Shown in pieces: positions 1-5,998 of a stretch of 16,209 bases of DNA. Origin of the DNA: an uncultured Candidatus Melainabacteria bacterium (GTDB lineage: Bacteria > Cyanobacteriota > Vampirovibrionia > Gastranaerophilales > Gastranaerophilaceae); contig CAKURN010000010.1 of NCBI GenBank assembly GCA_934675695.1, positions 1 to 16,209 on the forward strand, read 5' to 3'. A model generated the notes under the pieces. That model ran no database searches, was not told the DNA's origin, and saw only the letters and a list, made by a program, of their open reading frames with translations. The position numbers were made by a program, and so were the translations under genes. How positions within the stretch are numbered: the stretch's first letter is position 1; each line of letters begins with the position of its first letter.

Positions 1-1947
1 TATGTGTTCTGGGTCTTGCAATATTCCTTTATTGGCGTTGTCGTTTGGAATGCCTGCTAGAATTTCTTTGATTTTACTGTTGTCAATGCCCTTAGTTTGC
101 AATGCTTTGTTTAGTTCTTCATATGTAGGGAGTGTAAATGTTCCTTCAGCATACACCATACCCCAATCACCGTATATGTTACCACCTTCATGTTTATCAT
201 AATAAAAATCTATACCAGTAGTATGAGGGTCTGTATCAACGGTTGCGTTTAAATCTCTTAATGTTTCTAAGATAACTTTACCCTCAGCAGAAGCATAATT
301 TACACCGTACAAGCCTTCTATAATATTACATACATAGCTGTTTTTGCCTGCATGGGTAGTGAATGTGTAATGTCCGCTAGCATCTGGTTTTTCGCTAACA
401 TAAACTTTGCCATCTGCTTTGTTTTCAGTATATTTTTTATAGCCATAAGAAACATCTTCATTGGAAGTTGGTTCGTTTTCTTCAACTCCACCTTCTTCAA
501 AAGAAGTTAAGCCATATTTTGCAAGGTCTTCTTCAGTTTTGATAAAACTACTATGTACTAAAATCCCTGTATTATTAATTTCTTCGTTGTTGCTATTGTA
601 GAGTTTTAGTTCTAGGTTGTCTTCTGTGTATTTGAAAGAATAGTTAATAATATTTCCCCAAACGTCGGTGTCTGCAACTCGAACTTCATCATTCTCACTC
701 AATGGTTGTCCATCAAAATCTATTGGTCGTCCATTTTCATCAGACAAGACTAATCTAATACCAGCTTCTTGCAATTTTTCTATTGAAATATTACCATTAT
801 CATCTTTGAATGAGTCTAATTCTCCAAGGCTTGAACCGAAGAAATCATTGGCACTATCATATTCACCTGTTGTACTATCAAAGTCGTGACCGCTTTCTCT
901 TTTGTCACTAGTTGAATCCATTAATACATAACATTCATAACCATTGGTAGCTTTTTCATTAGGAAATTTGATGACAATCGGGTCTTTTTTGCAATCTTCA
1001 TCATCTGCGGTTTCATCGGCTTGGTTGGCTGTTATTTCATTAGTTACCAATTCGCCATTAACCATTTTGGTTTCTGTGGTAGTTGTTGTGCCATCTGCAT
1101 TCAATCTAGTCACAGTGCCGTCTTCGTTGAATGTTAGAGGTGATTGGATTGGTGTATCGTCGTCTTCTGTTTCGTAACCTTCTAGATTTTCGTTTGCTAT
1201 TGTTTGTTGTTTAGAAAGTTGTTCTTGTAAAGATGCAATTTGGTTAGAAAGCTCGGTTAATGTTTCACTATATTGTTCGATTTGTTCTGTAAAATCGTTA
1301 AGAGCTTCTTCTGATGAGGCTTCTGCAGTTTCATCATCTTCAGCGAAAGCCATTTGTTCGATTTCTTCTGCGACTTGTTTTTGGTAGTCTTGAGCTTCTT
1401 CTACAGCTTTGGTTGCTTGTTCGGCTTCTTTTTGTGCATTTGTCAATTCTTTTTGTGCATTTGCCAATTCAGCTTCTGCTTGATTTAGTAAGCTTTGTGC
1501 AGCTTGGATTGCTGCTTCGTCTTGTTGTATCGTTACTGTGCCATCAGGATTGGTTACCGGTGTGCCGTTTTGTGCAGTGGTTAACTGTGCTTGTGCGTTT
1601 GAAACTTTAGAAGACAAGGTAGATACGGCAGCATTTGCAGAGGTGATTTTTGAAAGAGTTGCAGACAAAACTGCTTGTGCAGCTGTGGTTGCAGATATTG
1701 CTTGAGTTTGCTTTTGTTTATTATCTTCTATTTGTTGTTGTGCTTTTTGTGACTGTTCCTTGGAGTATGTTTTGTTACCTAAAGCAGCTTGGTTTTTGGC
1801 GTTAGAAATCTGTGCTTGTTGGTTTTTTAATGCCTCAATTTCAGATACAAATTCTATATCTGTATCCGGTTTTTTTACTGTTATTTTTTTGTTTTGAAAA
1901 CTTAAACCGAATATGCTTCTATATCCGCCATTTACACCATTAGCCAT
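1..1947 (-). CDS. Large Ala/Gln-rich coiled-coil protein, 3'-truncated by the window edge
   Basis: The frame is open for 649 codons from ATG 1947 to base 1 with no stop, so the C-terminus lies outside the window. AAGGA 8 nt before ATG 1947 supports the start. No signal peptide or membrane helix is visible. Residues about 32-250 are rich in Ala, Gln, Glu, Lys and Ser with heptad-like spacing, a long coiled coil interrupted by an NPDGTVT loop near 131-137. Residues 274-291 hold NEDGTVT/NADGTTT turns. Residues 309-400 are very acidic, and DDNGNISIEKL (382-392) resembles an EF-hand loop but lacks canonical first and last ligands. Beyond 400 it looks like a folded Asn/Asp/Tyr-rich domain. Its GC content is visibly higher than that of the region to its right. 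I do not recognise the family. A surface, secreted or virion-associated rod protein would fit, but nothing proves it. Confidence 0.85.
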   Translation of the reverse strand, partial: MANGVNGGYRSIFGLSFQNKKITVKKPDTDIEFVSEIEALKNQQAQISNAKNQAALGNKTYSKEQSQKAQQQIEDNKQKQTQAISATTAAQAVLSATLSKITSANAAVSTLSSKVSNAQAQLTTAQNGTPVTNPDGTVTIQQDEAAIQAAQSLLNQAEAELANAQKELTNAQKEAEQATKAVEEAQDYQKQVAEEIEQMAFAEDDETAEASSEEALNDFTEQIEQYSETLTELSNQIASLQEQLSKQQTIANENLEGYETEDDDTPIQSPLTFNEDGTVTRLNADGTTTTTETKMVNGELVTNEITANQADETADDEDCKKDPIVIKFPNEKATNGYECYVLMDSTSDKRESGHDFDSTTGEYDSANDFFGSSLGELDSFKDDNGNISIEKLQEAGIRLVLSDENGRPIDFDGQPLSENDEVRVADTDVWGNIINYSFKYTEDNLELKLYNSNNEEINNTGILVHSSFIKTEEDLAKYGLTSFEEGGVEENEPTSNEDVSYGYKKYTENKADGKVYVSEKPDASGHYTFTTHAGKNSYVCNIIEGLYGVNYASAEGKVILETLRDLNATVDTDPHTTGIDFYYDKHEGGNIYGDWGMVYAEGTFTLPTYEELNKALQTKGIDNSKIKEILAGIPNDNANKGILQDPEHI

Positions 1948-2052
1948 ATGTCATTCCTTTTTATGTACAATAGGTTTTACGGCATTTTCCAATAGAAACT
2001 TGAGAATAGAAGTTTATTTTGTTACAAATATTTACAGTTTAAATTATTAATG

Positions 2053-2076
2053 AAAAAATAGCCTATAAAAGGCTAT
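2053..2076 (-). terminator. Rho-independent terminator after the small secreted protein gene
   Basis: On the minus strand, ATAGCCT (2076-2070) and AGGCTAT (2064-2058) form a 7-bp stem with a 5-nt loop, followed by a run of T (complement of A 2053-2057). It starts 3 nt after the stop codon of the 2080-2361 gene. Confidence 0.85.
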
Positions 2077-2079
2077 AAT

Positions 2080-2361
2080 TTAGATTCTGTTTTTCCAAAC
2101 CCCACCTTGTCTATCGGCGATAGCGTCATAGCAAGACCAAAGTCTAAAAATACCGGTCAAACCCAATACTGCGTGGGTCATGTTTTTTTCGTAAGATTGG
2201 TTATTGACGGCTTGTCCGATTCCCGGCCAAATCAACAGTGACAAAGCACCTGCACCTATGGATTTGGCACTTACTTGTCCGTTTTTTCCATGGGTTGCAA
2301 AAACAGGAAGTGCCGTTGATAGCATAGAAAACAATACTAATGATAAAACCATCTTTTTCAT
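2080..2361 (-). CDS. Small secreted protein of unknown function
   Basis: 93 aa from ATG 2361. The upstream TTG at 2397 is rejected because GAGGA stands 6 nt before ATG 2361 and a TATAAT box overlaps the TTG, which would place it at or before the transcript start. Residues 1-23 form a Sec signal peptide: MKKM, a hydrophobic stretch, then LPVFA, with probable cleavage after FA. The mature part has a Gly/Ala/Leu-rich hydrophobic segment (SIGAGALSLLIWPGIGQAV), a second hydrophobic stretch (THAVLGLTGIFRLW) and a conserved-looking end, YDAIADRQGGVWKNRI. The two hydrophobic stretches could be a membrane hairpin, as in small TM2-like proteins. I have an impression of similar proteins in Gastranaerophilales genomes, but no function is known to me. 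It is monocistronic, with its own promoter and terminator. Confidence 0.75.
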   Translation of the reverse strand: MKKMVLSLVLFSMLSTALPVFATHGKNGQVSAKSIGAGALSLLIWPGIGQAVNNQSYEKNMTHAVLGLTGIFRLWSCYDAIADRQGGVWKNRI

Positions 2362-2388
2362 AAAAATTCCTCTTTTCTTGATAAAATC

Positions 2389-2394
2389 ATTATA
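2389..2394 (-). promoter_or_regulatory. -10 box for the small secreted protein gene
   Basis: Consensus TATAAT on the minus strand, 28 nt upstream of ATG 2361. The -35 region, 17 nt further upstream, is weak (TTTTTC), so the assignment rests on the -10 box and position. Confidence 0.5.
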
Positions 2395-2418
2395 CAATAA
2401 AATTGGCTGAAGAAAAAT

Positions 2419-2458
2419 TGTTAATCTGTTATTGATTAAAGTAAAGAAATGATTGACT
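2419..2458. repeat. Paired 19-bp palindrome, pair 1
   Basis: First of 12 pairs of an imperfect palindrome with consensus AGTMAATTAWTAATTKACT. Units occupy 2419-2437 (degenerate) and 2440-2458 (AGTAAAGAAATGATTGACT), 21 bp start to start. The pair covers the 3' end and stop codon of the 18-codon ORF at 2436-2492. Confidence 0.65.
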
Positions 2459-2492
2459 TATTTGCGATTTCATAGTGTTTTTTAACTTCCAT
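2436..2492 (-). CDS. 18-codon ORF with full expression signals, probably a truncated gene
   Basis: ATG 2492 follows AGGGAG with 8 nt spacing, and a promoter (TTGACA at 2553-2548) lies upstream. Reading gives MEVKKHYEIANKSIISLL and then TAA. The last six codons and the stop lie within palindrome unit 2440-2458, so this looks like the start of a longer gene cut off by the repeat. A genuine short peptide is also possible. No homology can be judged at this length. Confidence 0.35.
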   Translation of the reverse strand: MEVKKHYEIANKSIISLL

Positions 2493-2525
2493 TTGTAATT
2501 CTCCCTTTTGGGTTGATATTATCAT

Positions 2526-2553
2526 AAGATATCGAAAATATCTGATTTGTCAA
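2526..2553 (-). promoter_or_regulatory. Sigma70-type promoter for the 18-codon ORF
   Basis: Minus-strand TTGACA (2553-2548), 16-nt spacer, TATCTT (2531-2526). The predicted transcript starts about 25-30 nt before the ATG at 2492, with a good ribosome binding site between. Confidence 0.45.
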
Positions 2554-2563
2554 GCAAAATAAA

Positions 2564-2582
2564 AGTCAATCAGTAATTGACT
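2564..2582. repeat. Single palindrome unit
   Basis: AGTCAATCAGTAATTGACT has perfect 7-bp arms (AGTCAAT/ATTGACT). No well-formed partner lies 21 bp to either side. It sits upstream of the promoter at 2526-2553. Confidence 0.6.
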
Positions 2583-2614
2583 TGTGTAAATAGAGTGCTA
2601 TTTAAAGAGTGCTT

Positions 2615-2654
2615 CGTCAATTATTGATTTATTAAAGTAAAGAAGTAATTTACT
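2615..2654. repeat. Paired 19-bp palindrome, pair 2
   Basis: Units at 2615-2633 (CGTCAATTATTGATTTATT) and 2636-2654 (AGTAAAGAAGTAATTTACT), 21 bp start to start. Confidence 0.7.
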
Positions 2655-2691
2655 ATACTTCATTTGTTTTTCGAGAAATAAGGAACAATAC

Positions 2692-2731
2692 TGTCAATTA
2701 ATTGTTTATTATAGTAAATGAGTAATTGACA
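2692..2731. repeat. Paired 19-bp palindrome, pair 3
   Basis: Units at 2692-2710 (TGTCAATTAATTGTTTATT) and 2713-2731 (AGTAAATGAGTAATTGACA). The right end abuts the membrane-protein gene remnant that starts at 2731. Confidence 0.7.
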
Positions 2732-2865
2732 TCTCAATCATCGGTTTATTTTTCGCTTTAGCAAGTGCTTTTGGTGGATGTTTTGTTGTGTTGTTTTTTA
2801 TAGTAGAATCGATTAAATCTCGGCTAGTCGATTTTGGTTTTTTTACTTTATTAATAGACACATAA
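2731..2865 (+). pseudogene. C-terminal remnant of the small membrane protein family
   Basis: The open frame has no start and encodes ISIIGLFFALASAFGG, about 28 more mostly hydrophobic residues, and then TAA at 2863-2865. It resembles the last helix of the 3892-4272 product (ISVIGLFLALIIVIFVG), and the DNA matches too: ATCTCAATCATCGGTTTATT here against ATCTCAGTTATTGGTTTATT in that gene. The N-terminal two thirds are absent and replaced by palindrome pair 2692-2731. It is a third, decayed member of the family duplicated downstream. The extension after the helix differs from both intact copies, so it came from a divergent paralogue rather than a recent copy. Confidence 0.5.
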
Positions 2866-2885
2866 AAACGAACATATCTTATCTA

Positions 2886-2946
2886 AGTAAATTTATGATT
2901 TATTTTAGTAAAGTAATAATTGACGATAGTAAATCGATTTCTTACA
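2886..2946. repeat. Palindrome triplet upstream of membrane protein gene 1
   Basis: Units at 2886-2904 (AGTAAATTTATGATTTATT) and 2907-2925 (AGTAAAGTAATAATTGACG), with a degenerate third at 2928-2946 (AGTAAATCGATTTCTTACA), all in 21-bp phase. It marks the left end of the 720-bp tandem duplication. Confidence 0.65.
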
Positions 2947-3081
2947 AATTCAAATTGTTGGTGAAAGTTACGCTATACTTAATTATTATATCAAATATAA
3001 TTGAATCTTGGTTGATGGATATTGGAATTTTGTAAAATCATACATTTAAAAATTACAATTATTCATCTAATCTGCTACTTT

Positions 3082-3121
3082 AGTAAACTATTAATTTATG
3101 ACAATCAATTATTAATTTACT
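3082..3121. repeat. Paired palindrome next to promoter of membrane protein gene 1
   Basis: Units at 3082-3100 (AGTAAACTATTAATTTATG) and 3103-3121 (AATCAATTATTAATTTACT). The pair ends 16 bp before the -35 box at 3138, a typical operator or activator position. Confidence 0.7.
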
Positions 3122-3137
3122 CTAACTACTTATCTTA

Positions 3138-3165
3138 TTGTAAAACCAAAATATAATGTTATACT
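3138..3165 (+). promoter_or_regulatory. Promoter of membrane protein gene 1, probably giving a leaderless mRNA
   Basis: TTGTAA (3138-3143), 16-nt spacer, TATACT (3160-3165). With normal spacing the transcript starts at or next to the A of ATG 3172. A second box, TATAAT at 3152-3157, would leave only about 7 nt of leader. No Shine-Dalgarno sequence precedes the ATG. The same arrangement is kept in copy 2. Confidence 0.5.
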
Positions 3166-3171
3166 ACATCT

Positions 3172-3594
3172 ATGAATATAAAAGAAAAAATTTCCAATTT
3201 CCTATGGAATAGTTTATATGATAGATGCAGTATTCTTATATTAAATGCACACAATCTTCTTGTATTGTTGGTATCTTTAGTATACTTTGGCTTTTATCAT
3301 GTGTTTCTGGGAGATACATTGGTAATGTATATTGTATTTTTTATTCATAGTTTTTTTATTTATATAATACTTTTTATTGTATTTATTTTAGAAAATTTTA
3401 TTAAATCACTAAGACTCAATGATTGTTCTATGATAAACAATAAACGGTATAGAATTATTTGTATTGTTAGTGTATTTCTTGCTTTAGCTATTATTGCTAT
3501 TGAAGTTTGGTCTTGTATTTATTCTTTTATTAAACATGACGAAGATGGAGCTACTATATATTGGTTATTAAAAGATATAAGAACTCATTTATAG
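3172..3594 (+). CDS. Small three-helix membrane protein, copy 1
   Basis: 140 aa. The start matches that of copy 2, and the promoter abuts it. The N-terminus is amphipathic and shares the pattern MNIxxKIxxFxWNxLYxRCSIxxLN with the 3892-4272 product. Predicted membrane segments are at about 25-47, 51-76 and 93-116, followed by a charged stretch (KHDEDG) and a short C-terminal tail. There is no signal peptide and no catalytic motif. It is flanked by palindrome pairs on both sides. Function is unknown. In this setting, next to effector-like genes, an immunity or membrane-stress role is a possible inference. A holin-like or regulatory membrane protein is also compatible. Confidence 0.75.
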   Translation: MNIKEKISNFLWNSLYDRCSILILNAHNLLVLLVSLVYFGFYHVFLGDTLVMYIVFFIHSFFIYIILFIVFILENFIKSLRLNDCSMINNKRYRIICIVSVFLALAIIAIEVWSCIYSFIKHDEDGATIYWLLKDIRTHL

Positions 3595-3605
3595 TCTAAT
3601 AATAT

Positions 3606-3666
3606 AGTAAATTATTGATTTATTTTAGTAAAGTAAAAATTGACGATAGTAAATCGATTTCTTACA
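3606..3666. repeat. Palindrome triplet between the duplicated membrane protein genes
   Basis: Units at 3606-3624 (AGTAAATTATTGATTTATT) and 3627-3645 (AGTAAAGTAAAAATTGACG), with a degenerate third at 3648-3666. It starts 11 bp after the stop codon of copy 1. Confidence 0.65.
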
Positions 3667-3801
3667 AATTCAAATTGTTGGTGAAAGTTACGCTATACTT
3701 AATTATTATATTAAACATAATTGAATCTTGGTTGATGGATATTGGGATTTTGTAATATCAGACATTGAAAAATTATTATTATTCATCTAATCTGATACTT
3801 T

Positions 3802-3841
3802 AGTAAACTATTGATTTATAATAATCAATTATTAATTTACT
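3802..3841. repeat. Paired palindrome next to promoter of membrane protein gene 2
   Basis: Units at 3802-3820 (AGTAAACTATTGATTTATA) and 3823-3841 (AATCAATTATTAATTTACT), in the same place relative to the gene as pair 3082-3121. Confidence 0.7.
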
Positions 3842-3857
3842 CACACTACTTATCTTA

Positions 3858-3885
3858 TTGTAAAACTGAAATATAATGTTATACT
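3858..3885 (+). promoter_or_regulatory. Promoter of membrane protein gene 2, probably leaderless
   Basis: TTGTAA (3858-3863), 16-nt spacer, TATACT (3880-3885), six bases before ATG 3892. An alternative TATAAT is at 3872-3877. No Shine-Dalgarno sequence is present. All boxes are identical to those of copy 1, although neighbouring bases differ. Confidence 0.5.
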
Positions 3886-3891
3886 ACATCT

Positions 3892-4272
3892 ATGAATATA
3901 ATTAAAAAAATCATCGACTTCTTTTGGAATGGTTTGTATAATAGATGTAGTATTGCTGCATTAAACATATATAATTTTTTTGTGGTGTTAGCATTTTTAA
4001 TTTTAATATATCTTATAAACCTTTTTGGTAATGATAACAATACATTTGCATTTTTTCTTCTTTTTCTTTCTTTGTTTGTTTTTGTAATTCATGTGGTTTT
4101 TTTAATTGCATTTATTTTAGAAAGCTTTCATAAAAAACTAAAAATAAGAGATAGCTTTATAATAAATAATATATTTTATAAAACTATCTCAGTTATTGGT
4201 TTATTTTTAGCTTTGATTATTGTTATTTTTGTAGGTCAGATTGTTGTATGGTTATTTTTTCCTTTTGGTTGA
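3892..4272 (+). CDS. Small three-helix membrane protein, copy 2
   Basis: 126 aa, paralogue of the 3172-3594 product with the same N-terminal pattern (MNIIKKIIDFFWNGLYNRCS) and three hydrophobic segments at about 25-46, 50-78 and 97-124. A conserved basic linker lies between helices two and three (HKKLKIRDSFIINN here, KSLRLNDCSMINN in copy 1). The C-terminal soluble tail of copy 1 is missing. The end is convergent with the hydrolase gene: the last 21 bases (4252-4272) overlap the 3' end of the minus-strand gene, so the two transcripts are antisense there. Function is unknown. It could be the membrane partner or immunity protein of the neighbouring hydrolase, by position only. Confidence 0.75.
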   Translation: MNIIKKIIDFFWNGLYNRCSIAALNIYNFFVVLAFLILIYLINLFGNDNNTFAFFLLFLSLFVFVIHVVFLIAFILESFHKKLKIRDSFIINNIFYKTISVIGLFLALIIVIFVGQIVVWLFFPFG

Positions 4273-5229
4273 ATCCAAACCTACAGTATAATGGTCTTTA
4301 AAATTTATATTTTTCATTTCAGCTTTATGCAAATCTCCAATATTTTCTGCCGAATGAGGTGGTGGAAAGCTGTCACGTCGTACTATGTTTGCTTTTGTAT
4401 TTAGTGAGAGACCTATATTGTCTTTTGTACTTCTTCGTGATAATTTATCTTCTTCGTTTCTGTAGTTTACAATATTATCAGGATAAATTTTAAAACTCTG
4501 CTGTTTTCTTTCCATTTCTTTTAAAAACACATCTTTTGTGCCATGAAAAGTGTTAAATGTTGCTGATTTTAAATTGTTTTTTCCTGCGACATATTGTGCC
4601 AAATGACCTCCTAAAGATGTTCCTGTTGTGTAGATTTCGTAGTTTTTGTATTTTGGGTTGTTTTTTATTTTTTCGTAGACAGTTTGGGCGCTTTTTTGCT
4701 GTTTGTTGTATTTGGTGGCTATTGTTTGAGCCACTGCTTTTATATCTTCTTTAGAAGTTGCTTTCATGCCTCTATATGCAATAACAACTTCTTTAGCTTT
4801 TTCGTTTTCAACTACTACCGCATCAAGACCATTACTTTTATCATTAAAATATCCTACTCTTTTAAAGTCTTTTGGCAATTTTTGGTGCCCGTTGTCGTAG
4901 CAGTAAACCGATAGTTGTCTTAATGTTTCATGTTTTGCTATATCTTTTTGAAATCCTGTTTTGTGAGCCTCTTTTTTAGTCATAAAGCTGTTTGAATTTT
5001 TAACCTTCTTTGACAAAGATTCTACAGTTCCATAAAGTATATCAGCTTGGGTTGCTTTTGAACCCAGAATGTTTAGTAATCTCTCTTTTTCTTTTTCAAT
5101 TTCTTTGTTATTTTTTTCTATTCTTCCATAAAGTACCTCGCCTGCATGAGTCGTATCATTTCTTCCTCCGTTTTTGAATGTAAATTTTCCATCTTTGGCT
5201 CTTGGGTGTTTTTCTTCGTTCCAAACCAT
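4252..5229 (-). CDS. Lipase-like alpha/beta hydrolase with shared HPR leader, putative effector
   Basis: 325 aa from ATG 5229. There is no signal peptide. Residues 1-22 (MVWNEEKHPRAKDGKFTFKN plus GG) form a short polar leader also found in the 5989-6337 gene. Residues 28-100 are charged and helical. From about 105 a lipase class 3-like fold begins: a strand with VVIAYRGM (148-155), the nucleophile elbow GTSLG (203-207, Ser205) followed by GHLAQYVA, an acid candidate in IYPDNIVNYRNEEDKLSRR (Asp251 or Asp261) and a C-terminal His (His313 in FKDHYTVGL). A complete Ser-Asp-His triad is therefore plausible, with lipid or ester substrates. HPR-x3-GKFT leaders are, as I recall, seen on phage-associated and polymorphic toxins, which suggests a delivered antibacterial lipase. 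Transcription would start at the TTGACA of a palindrome. Confidence 0.8.
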   Translation of the reverse strand: MVWNEEKHPRAKDGKFTFKNGGRNDTTHAGEVLYGRIEKNNKEIEKEKERLLNILGSKATQADILYGTVESLSKKVKNSNSFMTKKEAHKTGFQKDIAKHETLRQLSVYCYDNGHQKLPKDFKRVGYFNDKSNGLDAVVVENEKAKEVVIAYRGMKATSKEDIKAVAQTIATKYNKQQKSAQTVYEKIKNNPKYKNYEIYTTGTSLGGHLAQYVAGKNNLKSATFNTFHGTKDVFLKEMERKQQSFKIYPDNIVNYRNEEDKLSRRSTKDNIGLSLNTKANIVRRDSFPPPHSAENIGDLHKAEMKNINFKDHYTVGLDSTKRKK

Positions 5230-5243
5230 AAAATTTTTTTGTC

Positions 5244-5250
5244 CCTCCTT
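5244..5250 (-). promoter_or_regulatory. Ribosome binding site of the hydrolase gene
   Basis: Perfect AAGGAGG, 14 nt before ATG 5229, longer than usual. The flanking leader (TTTAAACAAGGAGG) is identical to that of the 5989-6337 gene, where the spacing is 11 nt. Confidence 0.7.
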
Positions 5251-5289
5251 GTTTAAAGATATGACCAGTAAATAAGACCTTTTATTAAT

Positions 5290-5318
5290 ATTTTAGCAGC
5301 AATATTTACTTTTGTCAA
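5290..5318 (-). promoter_or_regulatory. Promoter of the hydrolase gene, -35 box inside a palindrome
   Basis: TTGACA (5318-5313), exactly 17 nt, TAAAAT (5295-5290). The -35 box is the outer edge of palindrome unit 5313-5331, so a protein bound to the pair would block or recruit RNA polymerase. Confidence 0.6.
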
Positions 5319-5352
5319 TTATTAATTTATTAAAGTAAAGACTTAATTTACT
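5313..5352. repeat. Paired palindrome at the hydrolase promoter
   Basis: Units at 5313-5331 (TGTCAATTATTAATTTATT) and 5334-5352 (AGTAAAGACTTAATTTACT), 21 bp start to start. Confidence 0.75.
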
Positions 5353-5382
5353 GTAATTTACCTATTTTTTTAAAAATAGTTC

Positions 5383-5422
5383 TGTCAACTAATAATTTAT
5401 TTCAGTCAATTATATATTTACT
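5383..5422. repeat. Paired 19-bp palindrome between hydrolase and membrane protein genes, first
   Basis: Units at 5383-5401 (TGTCAACTAATAATTTATT) and 5404-5422 (AGTCAATTATATATTTACT). Confidence 0.7.
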
Positions 5423-5462
5423 GTTGAGAACGATTCTTGCTTCTGCCTATGTTAATTTTATA

Positions 5463-5502
5463 AGTCAATTATTAGTTTATTAAAGTCAAGTATAAATTTA
5501 CT
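5463..5502. repeat. Paired 19-bp palindrome overlapping a stop codon
   Basis: Units at 5463-5481 (AGTCAATTATTAGTTTATT) and 5484-5502 (AGTCAAGTATAAATTTACT). The second unit contains the stop codon (5498-5500) of the membrane protein gene, so the end of that gene was set by the repeat. Confidence 0.7.
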
Positions 5503-5998
5503 TATCTTCTTTTAAAAATATATCTTTTAAATACCCAAAAGAAAAAATATATTCAATTTTTTTAAAAGGAAAAGGAAATTTTAGAGTCAAAAAATTGAAG
5601 AATTTTCTTAAAAACCAAACAAAAGGTAAATAGTATGAAATATCTGTTATATTATCATACGAAGCTGTAAAATATGGAATGAATTTGTAGCTGAGTTTGA
5701 ATAGTATAGATAAAAGCAAAATAATCAAAAATTGTATAAATTTGTTGTACTTTTCAATAATTTGAAATATTCCAAAAATTTTTGTTAGGAAATATGCGAT
5801 AGCAAACACTGCGATTGGGTAAATGCCTATAAAATAATTAATGTATTTGTCGTTTTCTGTAAGAGCTGAATACATTACTGCAGAAGTTACTGCATAGAAA
5901 AAAGCAACTGATATTGCAATGCTTGCAAAAAATATTCTCATAGTCAAAAAATACATAGCAAGTTTAAAAAAATTTGTTGGTATTTTTTTTATTTCCAT
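5498..5998 (-). CDS. Multi-pass membrane protein, putative immunity protein
   Basis: 166 aa, ATG 5998. The start overlaps the end of the preceding toxin-like gene by 10 bases (ATGGAAATAA carries both start and stop), and no good ribosome binding site precedes it, so translation is probably coupled. Hydrophobic segments are at about 20-46, 52-76 and 86-105, with a weaker one near 118-140, and the C-terminus is basic and aromatic-rich. There is no signal peptide or enzyme motif. I do not recognise a family. Tight overlap of a small toxin-like gene with a membrane protein is the usual layout of a toxin with a target in the envelope and its immunity protein. That role is an inference from position. 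Confidence 0.75.
   Translation of the reverse strand: MEIKKIPTNFFKLAMYFLTMRIFFASIAISVAFFYAVTSAVMYSALTENDKYINYFIGIYPIAVFAIAYFLTKIFGIFQIIEKYNKFIQFLIILLLSILFKLSYKFIPYFTASYDNITDISYYLPFVWFLRKFFNFLTLKFPFPFKKIEYIFSFGYLKDIFLKEDK

Larger units (their letters stand above)
2886..3180 (+). repeat. Duplicated control region, copy 1
   Basis: This segment, up to the start codon at 3172, is repeated without gaps at 3606-3900, exactly 720 bp downstream. A hand count gives about 19 mismatches in the 286 bases before the ATG, roughly 93% identity, clearly higher than between the coding regions that follow. It holds palindromes at both ends and about 130 bp of conserved sequence between them that no gene explains. 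Confidence 0.85.
3606..3900 (+). repeat. Duplicated control region, copy 2
   Basis: Second copy of the segment at 2886-3180, gap-free at an offset of 720 bp. It carries the same palindromes, the same internal conserved block and the same promoter. That the control region outlasts the coding sequence suggests selection on the DNA itself or recent gene conversion. Confidence 0.85.

Noticed and set aside
378..392. Functional EF-hand in the coiled-coil protein
   Set aside because: DDNGNISIEKL resembles one, but the first and twelfth ligand positions do not fit, so calcium binding is not claimed.
2..1610. Several plus-strand ORFs of 66-98 codons
   Set aside because: They are shadows of the uninterrupted 649-codon minus-strand frame, whose composition and ribosome binding site are those of a real gene.
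4557..4914. Plus-strand Phe/Leu-rich ORFs
   Set aside because: Antisense shadows of the hydrolase gene, without start signals.
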